In this document: in pieces, positions 1-11,266 of the stretch
How the letters are laid out: the number at the start of each line of letters is the position of its first letter
How positions within the stretch are numbered: position 1 is the stretch's first letter
Assembly: GCA_011317545.1 (NCBI GenBank)
Contig: WUJK01000008.1
Coordinates: forward strand, 1,922,001 to 1,986,000
DNA length: 64,000 bases
Reading direction: 5' to 3'
Source of the DNA: Coniella vitis
Lineage: Eukaryota; Ascomycota; Sordariomycetes; Diaporthales; Schizoparmaceae
Made by a program: the position numbers and the translations under genes
The notes under the pieces: model-generated
The model's database searches: none
What the model was told of the DNA's origin: nothing
The model's input: the letters and a program-made list of their open reading frames with translations, nothing else

Positions 1-882
1 GAAGGTCTGCCTCGGTGAGTCCAGCGCGTGAAAGGTAGGTGTCATGTATCCTGAGAGGCTCTTGCTCGGGCAGAACAATCATCATTTCAATGCCTGCAAT
101 TTCAAGCACATCTCCACTTCCCAGAGGCTTGACAGCGTCCAGAGGCAGGCCAGTCATGTTGAGCCGCACGCCGTTCCTTCCCTTGACCTTGAGGATCCAT
201 CTGCCACTATCGTATTCTGAATTGAAAAAGATGCTCGCATGGCGACGAGAAATCATTTTGCTGGGGCCAAGATCAATGTGGATAAATTCTTCATCATCGT
301 CCGGATCAACAGGTTGTGGGGGGTCCGACGACCGCCCAATGTTGATGGTGGTCTTTTTCACGTAAAAGGTCCAGCCGAGACCGACAATCTTGGCGAAGGC
401 GTTGATACCATCCTCGCCGCTGAGTCGCGAATTGGAGTGATCTCGATTTGCCTGGATAGTTTGGTTCTGCGGCGCGACGAGATGCTCGCTGACCTTATCG
501 ACGACCAAATCGAATACTTTTGCGTTGTTGACGGAATCATCTGCCAAGAGGCTGGAATCTTGGATGGCGCTGAGATCGGGTTCGTCACCGGCAGAATCCC
601 TTGGAGAGGGAGGAGAAGAGCCACTGGCCTGAGTGCAGGGAGACTCTTGTGTGTCAGCAATTGCACGGCACCAGCTGCGCAGGCCCAAAGCCTCGTTGGG
701 AGGGCATCTCCCAGACGGCCGGCATGCGGTGACTGGAGCATACAAAGAGGCCGGGCGAGACTAACCTTCTTTCTTCGTTTGGCAGGGCGTGAGGGAGACG
801 AATCGTCAGGGTGATCCAGAGCCACTTCTTTGCGCATCGAGTCGCGGCGGGCGCGCTGAGTGCGCTTTGCAGGGCTAGGCAT
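1..882 (-). CDS. Forkhead transcription factor with FHA domain (Fkh1/Fkh2 type), N-terminal part, cut by window edge
   Basis: Two exons are seen: 882-766 (39 codons) and 628-1, running off the left edge. The intron (765-629) starts GTTAGT and ends CTCAG and is phase 0. The protein starts MPSPAKRTQRARRDS with a basic run (RPAKRRKK) that could be a nuclear localisation signal. An FHA phosphopeptide-binding domain follows at about residues 115-226: GRSS, then IDLGPSKMISRRHAS, KGRNGV and MMIVLPE. The block IDLGP-K-SR-HA followed by a GRNG loop is the arrangement of yeast Fkh1/Fkh2 and fits them better than Fhl1. The forkhead DNA-binding domain should lie beyond the edge, so the class is inferred from the FHA domain alone. 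Known family role: cell-cycle (G2/M) and morphogenesis transcription in the nucleus. An in-frame ATG at 906 would add eight residues. I prefer 882 because the basic N terminus starts there. Confidence 0.85.
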
Positions 883-2357
883 GACAAAGAACCTCAGCTC
901 CAACAACCGGTGGCACGAGGATACGAGTCTGGCCGGACATGCAGGCTAGTCGAAGAGTTGGGCGGTCGGAGTAGCCAAGGACGGTGGATTGTGACGGTAA
1001 GGCGACGGAATGAGGGTGCGCGCAAAGGTAAATAAGAAAAGGGTGCGCGCAAAGGGATGCGATGTTTTGGATCCGGGCCGGCGGGGATAAGAAGATGCGA
1101 TCGGCGCCTCGAATGGCTTCAAAGGAAGAGAACAGCGACACTAACGGCCACGTCTTCTTGTTGTTAGTCTCGAGGGCGGATAGGGCCGACAATGGGCGCA
1201 GCAAGTACATGGCGGCAGAAGAGACGGGGGCCTAGCATACCGAGGCTTGCGGTGCACGCAGTACAGGCGTGAAGCAGAGGGCGAGGCAGGTGATGGTTCT
1301 GCAGCGCAACTGCAGGGGAGGAGGGACGAGTGGTTGGAGACACTGTCAACGTGAGAATGACGATAGGGTCGAGTCTAGGGAGGGCTGAAGCGTCGCGGTA
1401 AGATGGCAAAAAGTCGGGTCACAGGCCGGCGCGCCAAGATAGGGCAGCATGGGCGGGGGCCGCAAAGGAGAGAGCTTGGCGGGAGGGTTTGGCAGCTGGC
1501 AACTATGAAAAGGTCATGATGCAAATTCGCGATCGCGTTAATTGGAACACGCTTTTACTGAGCTTTTGCTGTGGGCTGGCTGGTGCTGCTGGGCAGGTGC
1601 TGCTGCTGGGTTGGGGCTGGGGCTGGAGCTGCTGGGCTGGGGTGGGGAACCATGCCCTGCCGAATTCCACGGCCTGAGGTGGGGCCTTGGGGCTGGCGCT
1701 GCAAGTCACTGCAAGGTAGCAGTCACGGCGCCATGTGGCCTCTATGGTACTTTCTGGCTACCTGTCAAGGGCCGTTTGCCAAAGACGCAGGAACGGCCCC
1801 GCGGCAGCCAGGATTGTGGCCTCCCTGTTTCTGAACGTTTTTGGCGTCCTGCTTGTCCTTGTCCTTGTCCTTGAATGAGATGTGTGCTTGCCTGTTTGTG
1901 TCGTGCTTGCCTTTTTCTAGTTGGCTTTCTTTCCTGTTGTTTTGTGCTGTGCTCTTTCGCCCGTTGCAACTTCCCTTTTGCCATCTCTGCCTCTTGTTTG
2001 CATTGCACCATTTCAACACAGGTTCCTCACGAATCGAGAATATAAACCACCCACAGTCATGCAGTTCGAACGATACAATACCAATGTACGCGACCGCACA
2101 ATAACTTTGTTGGCTATGGATTGATCCTGGGGTCAATGCTGACAATGCACTACACGGTACTTCTTTTTATGTATACATATAGCATCGAGGCTGGGACCCA
2201 CCATGACGAGAGTCGGGGTCTCGGTACATGGAGCAGACCAAACCAGGGAGGTCGAAGAGTCTGTATCCTTGTTGTTGTTGTTTTTTGCTTGCCAGATTGC
2301 CAAAGCAGCCAAACCTCTGGCCCCTTGTGCAACCAAAAAAGCCACCCTTCGGCCATC

Positions 2358-2404
2358 AAAAAAAAAAAAGAAAAAAAAAAAAAAAGAAAAAAACACACAC
2401 ACAA
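2358..2404. repeat. A-rich tract followed by (CA)n
   Basis: Runs of 12, 15 and 7 A broken by single G residues, then CACACACACAC. It explains the Lys-rich and Phe-rich open frames on both strands here. Confidence 0.9.
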
Positions 2405-2648
2405 ACCACCCGCACATCCGTGCGTGAAGAGTCAAATAAATTGTCTCTTTAATGGGGGCGTGATTGGAAAAGTCGCTATTGGAATGCAATATAATTTCCC
2501 GGTCTAGTAAGTAGTTTGAAGCGAGAAGCCAAACATTCCTCGAGTTTCTTTGTCGAAACTTTTTTTTTTTCCTTGCCGAAACGAAAGTACCGTCTGGAAA
2601 GTGTAAGTAGAGTAATGAAATAAAGTACTTGCTATAATGTACTGTACA

Positions 2649-2818
2649 TACATAGTATAACCCCATCTCTTCTGGCCCTGACCACCTGTCTTGATCAAGG
2701 ACAAAGGGACATCAAATTGGGATTAATAAGTAGCCGCTCTATGCTTACTATGTACTATAGTACACTGTCAGCGGTTTAAGAGGTCCAAGAGAAGAAGGAT
2801 TGGGATCGATACATAGTA
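2649..2818. repeat. Three dispersed TACATAGTA-motif copies
   Basis: TACATAGTA at 2649-2657, its complement TACTATGTA at 2746-2754, and TACATAGTA at 2810-2818. They lie just beyond the 3' end of DML1. See the motif finding for the whole set. Confidence 0.9.
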
Positions 2819-2901
2819 GTGCCATCTGCCATAGGATCTTTATTCATGATGATGGTGACGGATAATGATGAGATGGGTTCACAATTTACTCGTCCGTCAC
2901 T

Positions 2902-4800
2902 CTACTCGTCATCCCCAAAATCACTCCCACTCGACCAGCCCTCGTGATACTCATCTGCCATCTCGGCCAGCTCGTTGCTTAGATTCTCCCGCTCCTCGAG
3001 CCCAATCAGCCTCGTCACTGTCCCCCGCAGCGTCTTCAGCCTGCCTGAAAGCGCAGTGTCCGTAGAGAGCGACGTCGTAATGGCAATCTTCTCCTTGAGT
3101 GCCTCGCCCTTTCCATCTCTGAAAATCCGAGGGTAGCTGTCGAGGAGCGGGTAATTAAGCGTCGACCGGTATCTTGAAACCGTCAAGTCAGTTAGCCTCC
3201 AAGTCTGTACCCATGGGAAGATGTGTTGGTAACGTACCTCCGTCCGAGTGCATCACCCCTTCTCCTCCGCCGCGTCCTGGGATCCTCGTTCTCGCCCTCG
3301 CCCTCGTCGTCCTTCTCACGCTCACCATCCGCAGCTCTCTCTCCACGACTGGCAACCACCTGGCTAAAGATCTTGGGCGTCGTCCGATACCCATTGTGCG
3401 CCATCCTGGGGCCACCGCCGCTCGCATCATCGGCCTCTGGTCGGAAATCCAGGTCAAGCTTGAGCCCGTCCTTGGGCTCGTCACCGGCGTCCACGCTCTG
3501 CGGCAGCCCATCCGCGCCAGCAAAGCTCATTTGCAAGTCTGCGACAGTCTGCTTGCCGTGCACGTTGAGCATGTCTGCCATGGTGCCGAGCGTTTCCCTG
3601 TTCTCTGCGTCTTTGAGGCGGGATGGCAGCGTGGCGGTTTCGACGGCTGCTGAGAGAAGGGCCGACGTGTGCCACGCAGACGACGTGTCCAGAGCGAGGG
3701 TTTGGCGCAGGCGTGGTGACAAGTTGGAGGGCAGTGAAATGGGTATCAGCAGCGAGGCCTGCTTGTAGAGCTCGGTGAGAGATTTGGCCTTATTGACGAG
3801 GCGAAGAAGGCGTTTCTCCTGCAGGATTCAAGAAGCAAGCAACGTTGCGTTAGAGTTAGCCCTTTTTTTTTTTTTTGGGATTTCTTTTTTATGAGCACCC
3901 AACATAGAAAAGAACGAAGCATGGGAGCAATGGATGGGGGCCAATAGCCAAGCAAAGCAAAGTCAGAAAGAGAACAAGGCCACTCACCCTGTTCACACCT
4001 TGCATTCCGCTCTGCAAGCCCCAAATCCACACAGTCGTCTTGCCATACTCGTCCCGCAACCGCTCCATGTACCTCGATGCAAAGCCTCCCCACGCGTCAT
4101 CCAACGACGCCACAATCTGCATACCCTGCATCTGATCGGCCTCTTCGACAAAGGGGCGCAAGTCACGGTCCAACAAATCATGCTCCTTGTCGAGATTGGC
4201 AAAGAGCTCCTCGCCCGTCTCCCAGCGCTCAAACGGCGCAAGGCTCGAGTTGAGCTCGTACTCGTTGAGCTGGACAATGCTGCGCGGGTGGTAAAAGACA
4301 CGGTTAAAGTCGCTCCAGTAGCGCACCGCCTGGGTCGTCAGCGGCGGCGGCGCGAGCCCTGCGTCCAGAGACTGCTGGTACGCGCTGGGCGCGATGGGGT
4401 CTGCGCGCTGCACGACGGTGCGGCCGGACCAGAGCGAGGAAGACGAGGCATCCTGGTCGTCATTTTCCGTCATGTCGTAGAGCGCATTGATCTTTTTCAG
4501 CGAGCCAAAGCCGCCCTTGAGGTCGTAGATGACGGTGCGCGGCATGTAGGTTTCGGAGCCGTCGGCGCCGATGCCGGGCCGCCAGTGGACGTCGTGGTCG
4601 ACGGGGGACTCTTCATTGTCGGCGTAGGTGAAGTAGGATTCCTGAAGGGCACAGAAAGAGGAACTTTGTCAAAAATATGTGGTGGAGGAGGTGGTGCTTG
4701 TGGTAGTAGGTGGGTGCAAGGCTCGAACCTGCGTGTTCCAAAAGTGAGTGGCAAGGTAGTTGCTTTGCTGACCCAGCTGGAGGGTGATGATCTCGTGCAT
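2902..4800 (-). CDS. DML1: Dml1/Misato-like tubulin-fold protein (mtDNA inheritance)
   Basis: Four exons: 4800-4729, 4641-3988, 3818-3238 and 3172-2902, giving 525 aa. All introns are GT-AG (87, 169 and 65 nt). The N terminus [20 protein letters not shown] is the tubulin-like Misato segment II signature: a nucleotide-binding-like start followed by the family's TH-W-N. Exon 2 holds the [18 protein letters not shown] block and the [18 protein letters not shown] helix. The C terminus has the LLDSYP-IF stretch and an acidic tail typical of Dml1. Family role: partition of mitochondria and mitochondrial DNA, by a tubulin/FtsZ-like fold not shown to be a GTPase. The gene is divergent from the peroxiredoxin gene, sharing a 580-bp promoter. 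The last splice site (acceptor at 3173) was chosen because it keeps frame and drops the poorly matching readthrough after GRRY. About 95% sure of family. Confidence 0.93.
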
Positions 4801-5380
4801 GCTTCTCTGTGGTGATCCTGCGGTTATGGATTGGTTGAGGGCGATTTACGGTGAGAAAGCGAGGGAGAAAAGAGAGGGTGAAGGAGAAGAGAAGTGCTGT
4901 GTAAACGAATGAGTTGAGGTGACTAAGACTAAAGCTGATATTGCAACGACAGCGGGACTAGCCGCCGCAATGACGCCCAACTGGCCTACTATGTATACTA
5001 TGTAAGTACACGGTACAAGGATAAGCCTTCTTCTACCTTCTTCGTCTCCAAGCTATACAAAGTGTCGGCCGGTTCAAATCGTCTTGTCAAAGACTATTGT
5101 AGTTTTGGCTTCAGCAGATAGTTTACTGGCTGCAGGTTGGCCTCGAAGCCAAAACGCTGATGCACTGCAAACAAACTCGTAGAGGTGCATGCAGCGGCAT
5201 TGTGGGGCGTCAAACTCACCATCATGCACGTCGTGGCCGCGTCAACTCGTGATCTGCTTGACCGATACTCAGAGTCATAGTACACGTCTCTGCTTCACAC
5301 CCACCATCCGACCTCACTCCCCAACCCACCCGACCATTTCAAGCACTTTGACACCAAAACTGCACCGAGAGACCACAATA
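4801..5380. promoter_or_regulatory. Divergent promoter between DML1 and the peroxiredoxin-like gene
   Basis: A 580-bp spacer with genes leaving on both sides. It contains two head-to-tail TACTATGTA units at 4987-5004 and, immediately after, a TACACGGTAC element at 5007-5016. In-frame upstream ATG codons for the + strand gene begin at 5189. Confidence 0.6.
4987..5016. repeat. Tandem TACTATGTA pair plus TACACGGTAC
   Basis: TACTATGTA at 4987-4995 and 4996-5004 with no gap, then TACACGGTAC at 5007-5016. This is the tightest motif array in the window and lies mid-promoter between two divergent genes. Confidence 0.9.
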
Positions 5381-6160
5381 ATGACCGCAGAACTCAAAGA
5401 CCACTTCTTCAAAGAACTCCAATCGCTCAAATCACCCGCCCCGAGAGACGTCGCTCCCGTGCCCAAAGTCGGCGACCCAGCCCCCACCCACCATCTCCTC
5501 GAGCTGCCTCACGACAAGCCCGCCATCATCGTCTTTCTCCGCCACTGCGGTTGCCCATGTAAGTCCCCTGTGTTTTGTCTTGTCGCTGATATCACCCCCA
5601 AGCCTTTTCGTCTTCTTTTCCCCCTTCCTATTCTTTCTTTCCAGCGGTCTTGCTATCCTTTATAATCAACTAACCCAAATCTAACCACCCCCCCCTCCTC
5701 CTTTCCTGCCCGCCCCCCCCATCAAACAGTCGCCGAAAAGTCCTTCCGAAACCTCGTGGCCTTTTCCACAAGACATCAGCCCGTCCTCACCTGTCTCGCA
5801 ATCTCCCACTCCGCCCCGGCCGCCACCGAATCCTGGATCGCCCAGTGCGGCGGCGAATGGGACACGTCCGTCATTGTCGACCCAACCCGCGACCTCTACG
5901 CCGCATGGGGCCTCGGCCTCTCCTCGTACTGGCATAGTCTGGGTCCCGTGAGTATCTACAATGCCGTTCAGCTGGGGAAATCCGAGGGCATCTGGAACCG
6001 CACCGTCGAAAGCGGGACCAAGTGGCAGACGGGCGGCGCCTTTGCCGTCGACCGCTGGGGCAAGGTTCGGTGGGTGAGCGTGGCGAGGACGGCGAGCGAT
6101 GTGCCGGATTTGGATGCTGCACTGCGGGCCTTGATTGAGGTTCCTACCGAGGCCGAGTGA
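5381..6160 (+). CDS. Peroxiredoxin-like AhpC/TSA-family protein (thioredoxin fold)
   Basis: Two exons, 5381-5558 and 5730-6160, joined across a GTAAGT...ACAG intron (171 nt), give 202 aa. Thioredoxin-fold features: FLRHCGCP at residues 52-59 with Cys56 and Cys58 followed by FAEKSFRNL. Then come a middle beta-strand region (LAISHSAPAATESWI) and the late block WNRTVESGTKWQTGGAFAVD, typical of fungal AhpC/TSA-type Prx-like proteins. Likely role: thiol-dependent redox protein or peroxide reductase, probably cytosolic. The substrate is not predictable. I chose the ATG at 5381 because the family starts close to this point. The frame is open upstream to an ATG at 5189, which would add 64 residues rich in Ser, Thr, Arg and His (see findings). 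Convergent with CDC27. Confidence 0.85.
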
Positions 6161-6871
6161 GGGCATGAGGCGAGAAGTGCGTGAGACTGTGGGGATGTGA
6201 GCGAGATACTATCTATTGCCGCGTGTTTTCAACTTCGCCCAACTTGGCACGTCTGGGATGTCGAATTGCTCGCTTCTTACCTCGTTTGTTGAAGAGCAAG
6301 CATTAGTAGTGTACCGACATGGCAAGAGGAACACCGCAATGGAGGTTTGTCATTGTCTTTTTCAGAGACTGCTTTGGACACTTTTGCTTTCGTCCTTGAC
6401 TTTGGGACACAAATACCGCGCCAGCCGTTGCATTGCCATGCTAGAGTATGTGTACAAGTATTCTGCCGAGAGCCAAAGGTATACGTACATGCACTGCACC
6501 AAACGCCAGGAGAAAGCCTCCCCGAATGCTTACAGATCCCACCGTCACCTGCCCCGGGGACACAATCGGTTGCGCTCAATGTTGTTGCCACAATGCAAAT
6601 CGCATTCGAATATTGTGCCTGTCATGGGCGCCCGCCCTCCCAAAGCTCCAAACGCCAGTGCCATGCCTAATTCGAGTCCTCATCCATGCTCCGTACCATA
6701 CATACCCTTATGTCTTGTGCGCCTTGAATGCATCCAGAGTGGGCAGGTGCACAAGTCTAAAGACACAGGACCGTAATACAATCAAAACGCCAAGCTATCA
6801 TCAAGCCATTCCTGCCCATCGTTTGTCATTATCGGAATCTGAGACGCCGTCTGTGCGGCTTTCACTTTCAG
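6161..6871. other. Convergent 3' spacer between the peroxiredoxin-like gene and CDC27
   Basis: Both flanking genes end here, so the stretch should hold two 3' UTRs and terminators. I see no gene, repeat or RNA. The open frames are short, unrelated to known families and overlap each other. Confidence 0.6.
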
Positions 6872-9430
6872 TTATTGCATCATTGAGTCTTCGTACCCAT
6901 CGTCATCTTCCAGACTCTCAATCGCTTCCTTTATCTGCTGGCTTGCCTGCAGAGGATAGTCAGTAACAAGTCGCCTGCTGCAAATGGAAGAACCACCGCA
7001 CCCCCGCCGTGTGGGAGGGCGGGGGGCACAACCAATAGAAAACAATTGTCAACTAACCTTGGGATCAAGACTTAAGGCTTGAGTAAAATGCCGCACAGCT
7101 TGGCTCTTGTCGTTTTGTGCCTTGTACAGCTTCCCAAGCAGAAAATGTACCCGAGCATCGTCCGGAGCTAGATCCGCCAGGATAAGAAGCTCATTATGAG
7201 CCTTTGGCAAATGGCCGACCGCCAAGAGAGCGCGGGCTTTTCGAAACCGGGCTTGAGCAGCACGAGGAGCAAGTTCAGTCGCTTTGCTAAAAAACGCCAG
7301 CGCCTGCATGATTTGCTTTTGTTTTTCCAAGACCGTGCCAATGCAACAAATGAGGACGGCATTTGTAGGATGAATCTGGGATGCCGCCTGAAAGTGCGTA
7401 TATGCCTTGTCGTAATTGCCAAGCTTCTCGTAGACCATACCGATGCCGTAGTAAGCATTGTAATGGCGCCGATCCGCAGAGATCGACATTCGAAATGCAG
7501 TCAGGGCTTTGTCGTATTCTTCATTTGCCATGTGTTCATGGCCTTGGAGTGTGTAAGCATAAGCAAATTTGGGATTAAGCTGGGTAGCGCGTTTGAAGCA
7601 ACGCAGAGCCTGCTCGTGATCCTTTGCCAAAGACCAAGCGTTTCCAAGGGCGCACCACGCCTCGGGTGAAAGCCATGCTGAGTCAATGAGCTCGTGAGCA
7701 AGAAATGATAAATCTGTTTCTCTTTTGAGGTGCCACAAAATTGTCGAGTATACCTCCATATCTTGCATGCGAGTTGGGGACATTATCCTCAATCGTCTGA
7801 AGAATCTCTCGGCTTCGGGGTACGCCGCTTGCTCGTACTGGGCCCGACCCATTTGCGCAAGGACCCAGGGGGAATCTTGATGCTGCCGAGGCAAGGTGCT
7901 GAATGATTGGAGGGCATCCTGGCAGTTGAATTGCGAGAGCTGCTGGTACCCATAGCCATAACGCCTCAAAAGATCCAGGATCAGCTTCAAAGCCTCTTCC
8001 GACCCAGAAGGCTCTGGATCTGGAGGCTTCTGCTGCGGCATACGCTGTGTTACTACCGGAGCTTTGGCTGTCGGTCCTTCTGCACGGTCAACGTCCATGT
8101 TCGCGGTATCCTCAGTGCCTCGCCTGTTTCCACTAACTACCCGGCCGACACTTGCATTTGATCGAACGAAACGATTCGAAATGGGCGCCCTAGCCCGCTT
8201 CAGCTCCCGCCCAGCAGCCACACCGACCGTTGACGCACTAGTACCAGTTTTTGCATTGGGTTTGTTGGACATATTTAAGCGTGCACTTCTGCGTTGGGGG
8301 GCTCCTGATTCCTCCAGGTGCATGGGTCGAGATTGCACTGGCTGTCCTGAAACCGTCCGTTTCCGCTCCGTTATAGTCGAGGCTTTTAAGAGTGACGTTG
8401 TCGGCTCAGATGCTATATCGACTGTCTCTTGAGCCTGGTGCCTCCTTTTGGGCTGCAGTCTGTAGCCTACTCTAGGCGGTGCATCTGAATCAACAGCCTG
8501 CGTGGGCCTTGTCCTCCGTAGGGGTGCGTGAGGTGGTTCAGGACCTACGCCGCCGCGGGCTGCATGTGTGTCTGCGCCAAGGCCAGGGCCACCTGGAGTC
8601 TCCATGCTCTCGAAGCTTGGCTGCCCTGTGCCGTTTCCAGTTCGCGACCTGGCCGCAACAATCTTGGACATGAAATCATCACCGTCATCCTGGAGATTGC
8701 TAAAGGAGGTGATCTCGTTCGATGCCGCCATGCGTGATGCTTCGAAAGGGTCTGCAGCGTTGTGAGCCGTTGATCGAGTTGATTTCTTTGGCACACTTAA
8801 AGAATCGAGGCCACTTGTGGTTGTCTCTTTGTAGTCACCAGACGTGCGACTTGCCACCTGGTCAAAATTCTTGACAAGTGTTTCGTTACTCTTGAAAGCG
8901 TTCGGGATTCGGACTGCGACGCCCATATCACATAGCGCGGTGAAAGCGTCCCACATCAGGGGGTTTGTTTTGAGGGACTCTTCGAAACAGGCGGCGGCTT
9001 TGGACTTGTCGTCGTAGCCACGATACAGTTTTCCCAACAGACAGCTGCAAGCTGCAGAGTCTGGATGAGGTATTCTCAATCCTGCCGTATGTTTTCCCAT
9101 GTTATTTCTTAGCGACCACAGACTCCTTGACTTTTCCAACGCCGTTATTCCATCCTTCCATAGTCCCAATCGTAGAGATGCTTGTGCAAAAACGTATGAA
9201 CAGCCCAGGTGAGTCCCTCTGTAGCCCGCGGCTTTGCTGAAGTGGTATGCGGTCCGGTCGTCGCCCAATCGGAAATGGCACAGGGCAGAGAGAAAGGCAG
9301 CCTCAGCAGTCTTATCCTGGGCGCTCAGTCTTTCGGCGAAGAAGAGGGCGTTGTCGAGGGAATTGTTGTCGAGGTGATAATATACGGTCTGTTGCAACAT
9401 CTCATTTGACGCAGCAACGAGGGGCGCCAT
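6872..9430 (-). CDS. CDC27: Anaphase-promoting complex subunit 3 (Cdc27/BimA), TPR protein
   Basis: Two exons: 9430-7058 and 6946-6872, with a 111-nt GTTAGT...TGCAG intron, give 815 aa. The N terminus (MLQQTVYYHLDNNSLDNALF) is the Apc3 N-terminal dimerisation TPR region, followed by TPRs (LLGKLYRGYDDKSKAAACFE). A long disordered linker rich in Ser, Arg and Pro spans about residues 210-480. At least seven C-terminal TPRs follow, for example the WCALGNAWSLAKDHEQAL and YYGIGMVYEKLGNYDKA units. The short last exon encodes an acidic tail ending MMQ, seen in fungal orthologues. Role: scaffold subunit of the nuclear APC/C ubiquitin ligase that binds the IR tails of coactivators. An in-frame ATG at 9469 would add 13 residues. 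The 9430 start (MAPLVAAS) looks more family-like. Confidence 0.95.
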
Positions 9431-10718
9431 GCTGTCGGTGCTCAATATCGGTTTGGCCCGAACAACCATAGCCTGCGTGTTGTTGCCAGTGCCGTTGATC
9501 CATGAGGGAGCCGAGCCCTATGCGCCAGCCAAAAGCGGAGGGTTTCCAGCCCGGCATGCGAAGGCCAGGCCAAGTCGGGAGAGCAAGAAATTGGTAACGA
9601 AAGTGCCGGCAGGGTCGCGTTCGATCGAGATAGCAGAGAAGCTCAGTGGCGTGGGGGTTTTCAATGTGAAGGGTCGCGTATACTCGCTGCGGAATATGTC
9701 TGTTGTGGCTTAGACGATGCAGAAAGTTGCTAAGGGGTGGTTGAAGGTTCTTGTTGGAAGCCAAGCAGAAATGTAGCGCTAGGATGTTGGTTGTTGACAA
9801 GAGGGAAAGTCGGGACTGGATGACGCGCAAATGAAGTGTTAGTCGTGCCAAAGATGCAAGCCCGTGTGGTGTCGCTTGGTCTGAAGTCAGTGCCTCTGTT
9901 TGGCAATTGTCATTGGCATGCAATCGCGCAGATGCAAGGCACATATCCCAAAGAGAACAAAGGCCGTGCAGTGGCGCAAGATCGCAGCAAAGAAGGCTGT
10001 CTGGCGGGTAGTTCACATCCAGGGCCCCGAAGGCTCGATCACGGATGCAGTGGCCGAGCCGAGACGGGCAATCAAAGGTAGCAAAGGAAGGGAAACATGC
10101 CTACAAGTTGGTAAGGATGCCTCTCGCAAAGCAAAAAGCAAGTCGTAGCAGTGTTTGTGCAGCGCTGGTAGCAACGGAGATGGCGGACAACAGTCAATGC
10201 TGAGCGTGAAGGGCGGCGGGTTGGATGTTTTGACGTTGTCTACATCAGGAAGTGGTTGGGCGGTTCTGTTCCTGCCGCTGCAGCAACACACAGGCGCCCC
10301 CCACCCTGCCACCCTGCCTTGCCCTGCTATTCTGCTATTGCCATCCTGCCCCTGCCACCCACTTGCCTTGCCTCCTGTACATATGTGAGCCTCTGCCTGC
10401 CGGCTTCCCAGTTGTTCTTAGGCGCCCCAAATAGCCCTGCCACGCTAATTGAACCCTCCCCAACCGCCTACTACTATGTATGTGCTATGTAGCGAGTGGA
10501 CAGCATCTGAGCACTAGTCAACTCTCCCAACCCAGCTCTAGCTCTTTGATTATGACGTTCTAACATTTGGCCCAACCGCAACCCACCCGACGGCTCACTC
10601 ACAAGAGCTGCACAATACTCTGTTCAGGCCAGTTCCCAGGAACCTCGCACGAACGCCGCCTTTCGTCACATAACTGTTATTTCGAATCACTCAGTATCAC
10701 TCGCTCTCTCAACAGACC
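9431..10718. promoter_or_regulatory. Divergent spacer between CDC27 and SND2
   Basis: About 1.3 kb with genes leaving on both sides. C-rich and pyrimidine-rich DNA lies at 10280-10380, and one TACTATGTA motif at 10472-10480, about 240 bp before the SND2 ATG. No gene recognised. Open frames of up to 204 codons on the minus strand are continuations upstream of CDC27 without family resemblance. Confidence 0.55.
10472..10480 (-). repeat. TACATAGTA-motif copy upstream of SND2
   Basis: Exact TACTATGTA (minus-strand TACATAGTA). A degenerate GCTATGTAG follows at about 10484. Confidence 0.85.
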
Positions 10719-11210
10719 ATGGCTCAAAAGGCAAAGAAGGATCGTGCCAAGTCCAACGCGGCAGCTCTCACCAATTTGCACATCGGCGCGGCCGTGGTGA
10801 ACGGGCTTTTCCTAGCATGGCACTTCTTCTTCCGCTCCCGCTCGCTTCTGGCCTACGTCCTCTTGTCGCTACCGAGCTTCATCTGTCAATTTGCGCTTGA
10901 AAAGACTGGACGGCCCACGTTCGACCCGGCCACAGGTGCACTCAAGACATCTGGCGAGGACCTCTCAGCCAAGGGCTTAACAGAGTACATGTGGGACGTG
11001 GTCTGGGTGACCTGGGGCTGCCAGATTCTGGTCATGCTATTTGGAAACTGGTTCTGGCTGCTGTGGGCTATCGTTCCCGCGTACGGGGCCTACCAAGGTT
11101 ATGGACTGCTCGGTCAGGCCAAGCAACTGGCGGGAATGCAGGGTCTTCAGGCTGGTCAGGAGGATGCTGCGCCGGCCGGAAATCGCAAGCAGCGACGAGC
11201 TGCGGCTTGA
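10719..11210 (+). CDS. SND2: Snd2/TMEM208-family SRP-independent ER targeting protein
   Basis: Single exon, 163 aa, starting MAQKAKKDRAKSNAAALTNL, which is the characteristic basic start of the TMEM208/Snd2 family. Hydrophobic segments lie at about residues 23-38 (AAVVNGLFLAWHFFF), 41-60, and a long pair at about 93-128 (VTWGCQILVMLFGNWFWLLW then a polar break and AIVPAYGAYQGYGLL). The C terminus ends in NRKQRRAAA, a basic tail expected on the cytosolic face. Role: part of the SND pathway that targets membrane proteins, especially those with central transmembrane segments, to the ER. No intron is needed to give the full-length protein. Its 3' end lies only 56 bp from the convergent DUF3605 gene. 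Confidence 0.92.
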   Translation: MAQKAKKDRAKSNAAALTNLHIGAAVVNGLFLAWHFFFRSRSLLAYVLLSLPSFICQFALEKTGRPTFDPATGALKTSGEDLSAKGLTEYMWDVVWVTWGCQILVMLFGNWFWLLWAIVPAYGAYQGYGLLGQAKQLAGMQGLQAGQEDAAPAGNRKQRRAAA

Positions 11211-11266
11211 TTGCCCTAGACTCGATGGACTGTCATTGCCGACGATCTAGGATTCATCTTCCATCT

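Larger units (their letters stand above)
883..2901. other. Intergenic: promoter side of the forkhead gene and 3' side of DML1
   Basis: No supportable gene is seen. It holds GCTGGG-type G-rich repeats at about 1603-1650, four units of CCTTGT-like repeat at 1852-1873, an A-rich tract at 2358-2393 running into a short CA run, and three copies of TACATAGTA/TACTATGTA at 2649-2818. The open frames here are short and are cut from these low-complexity stretches. Confidence 0.7.

Noticed and set aside
4700..4740. tRNA B-box-like GGTTCGAGCC on the minus strand
   Set aside because: It is the donor region of DML1 intron 1. No A box or acceptor stem fits.
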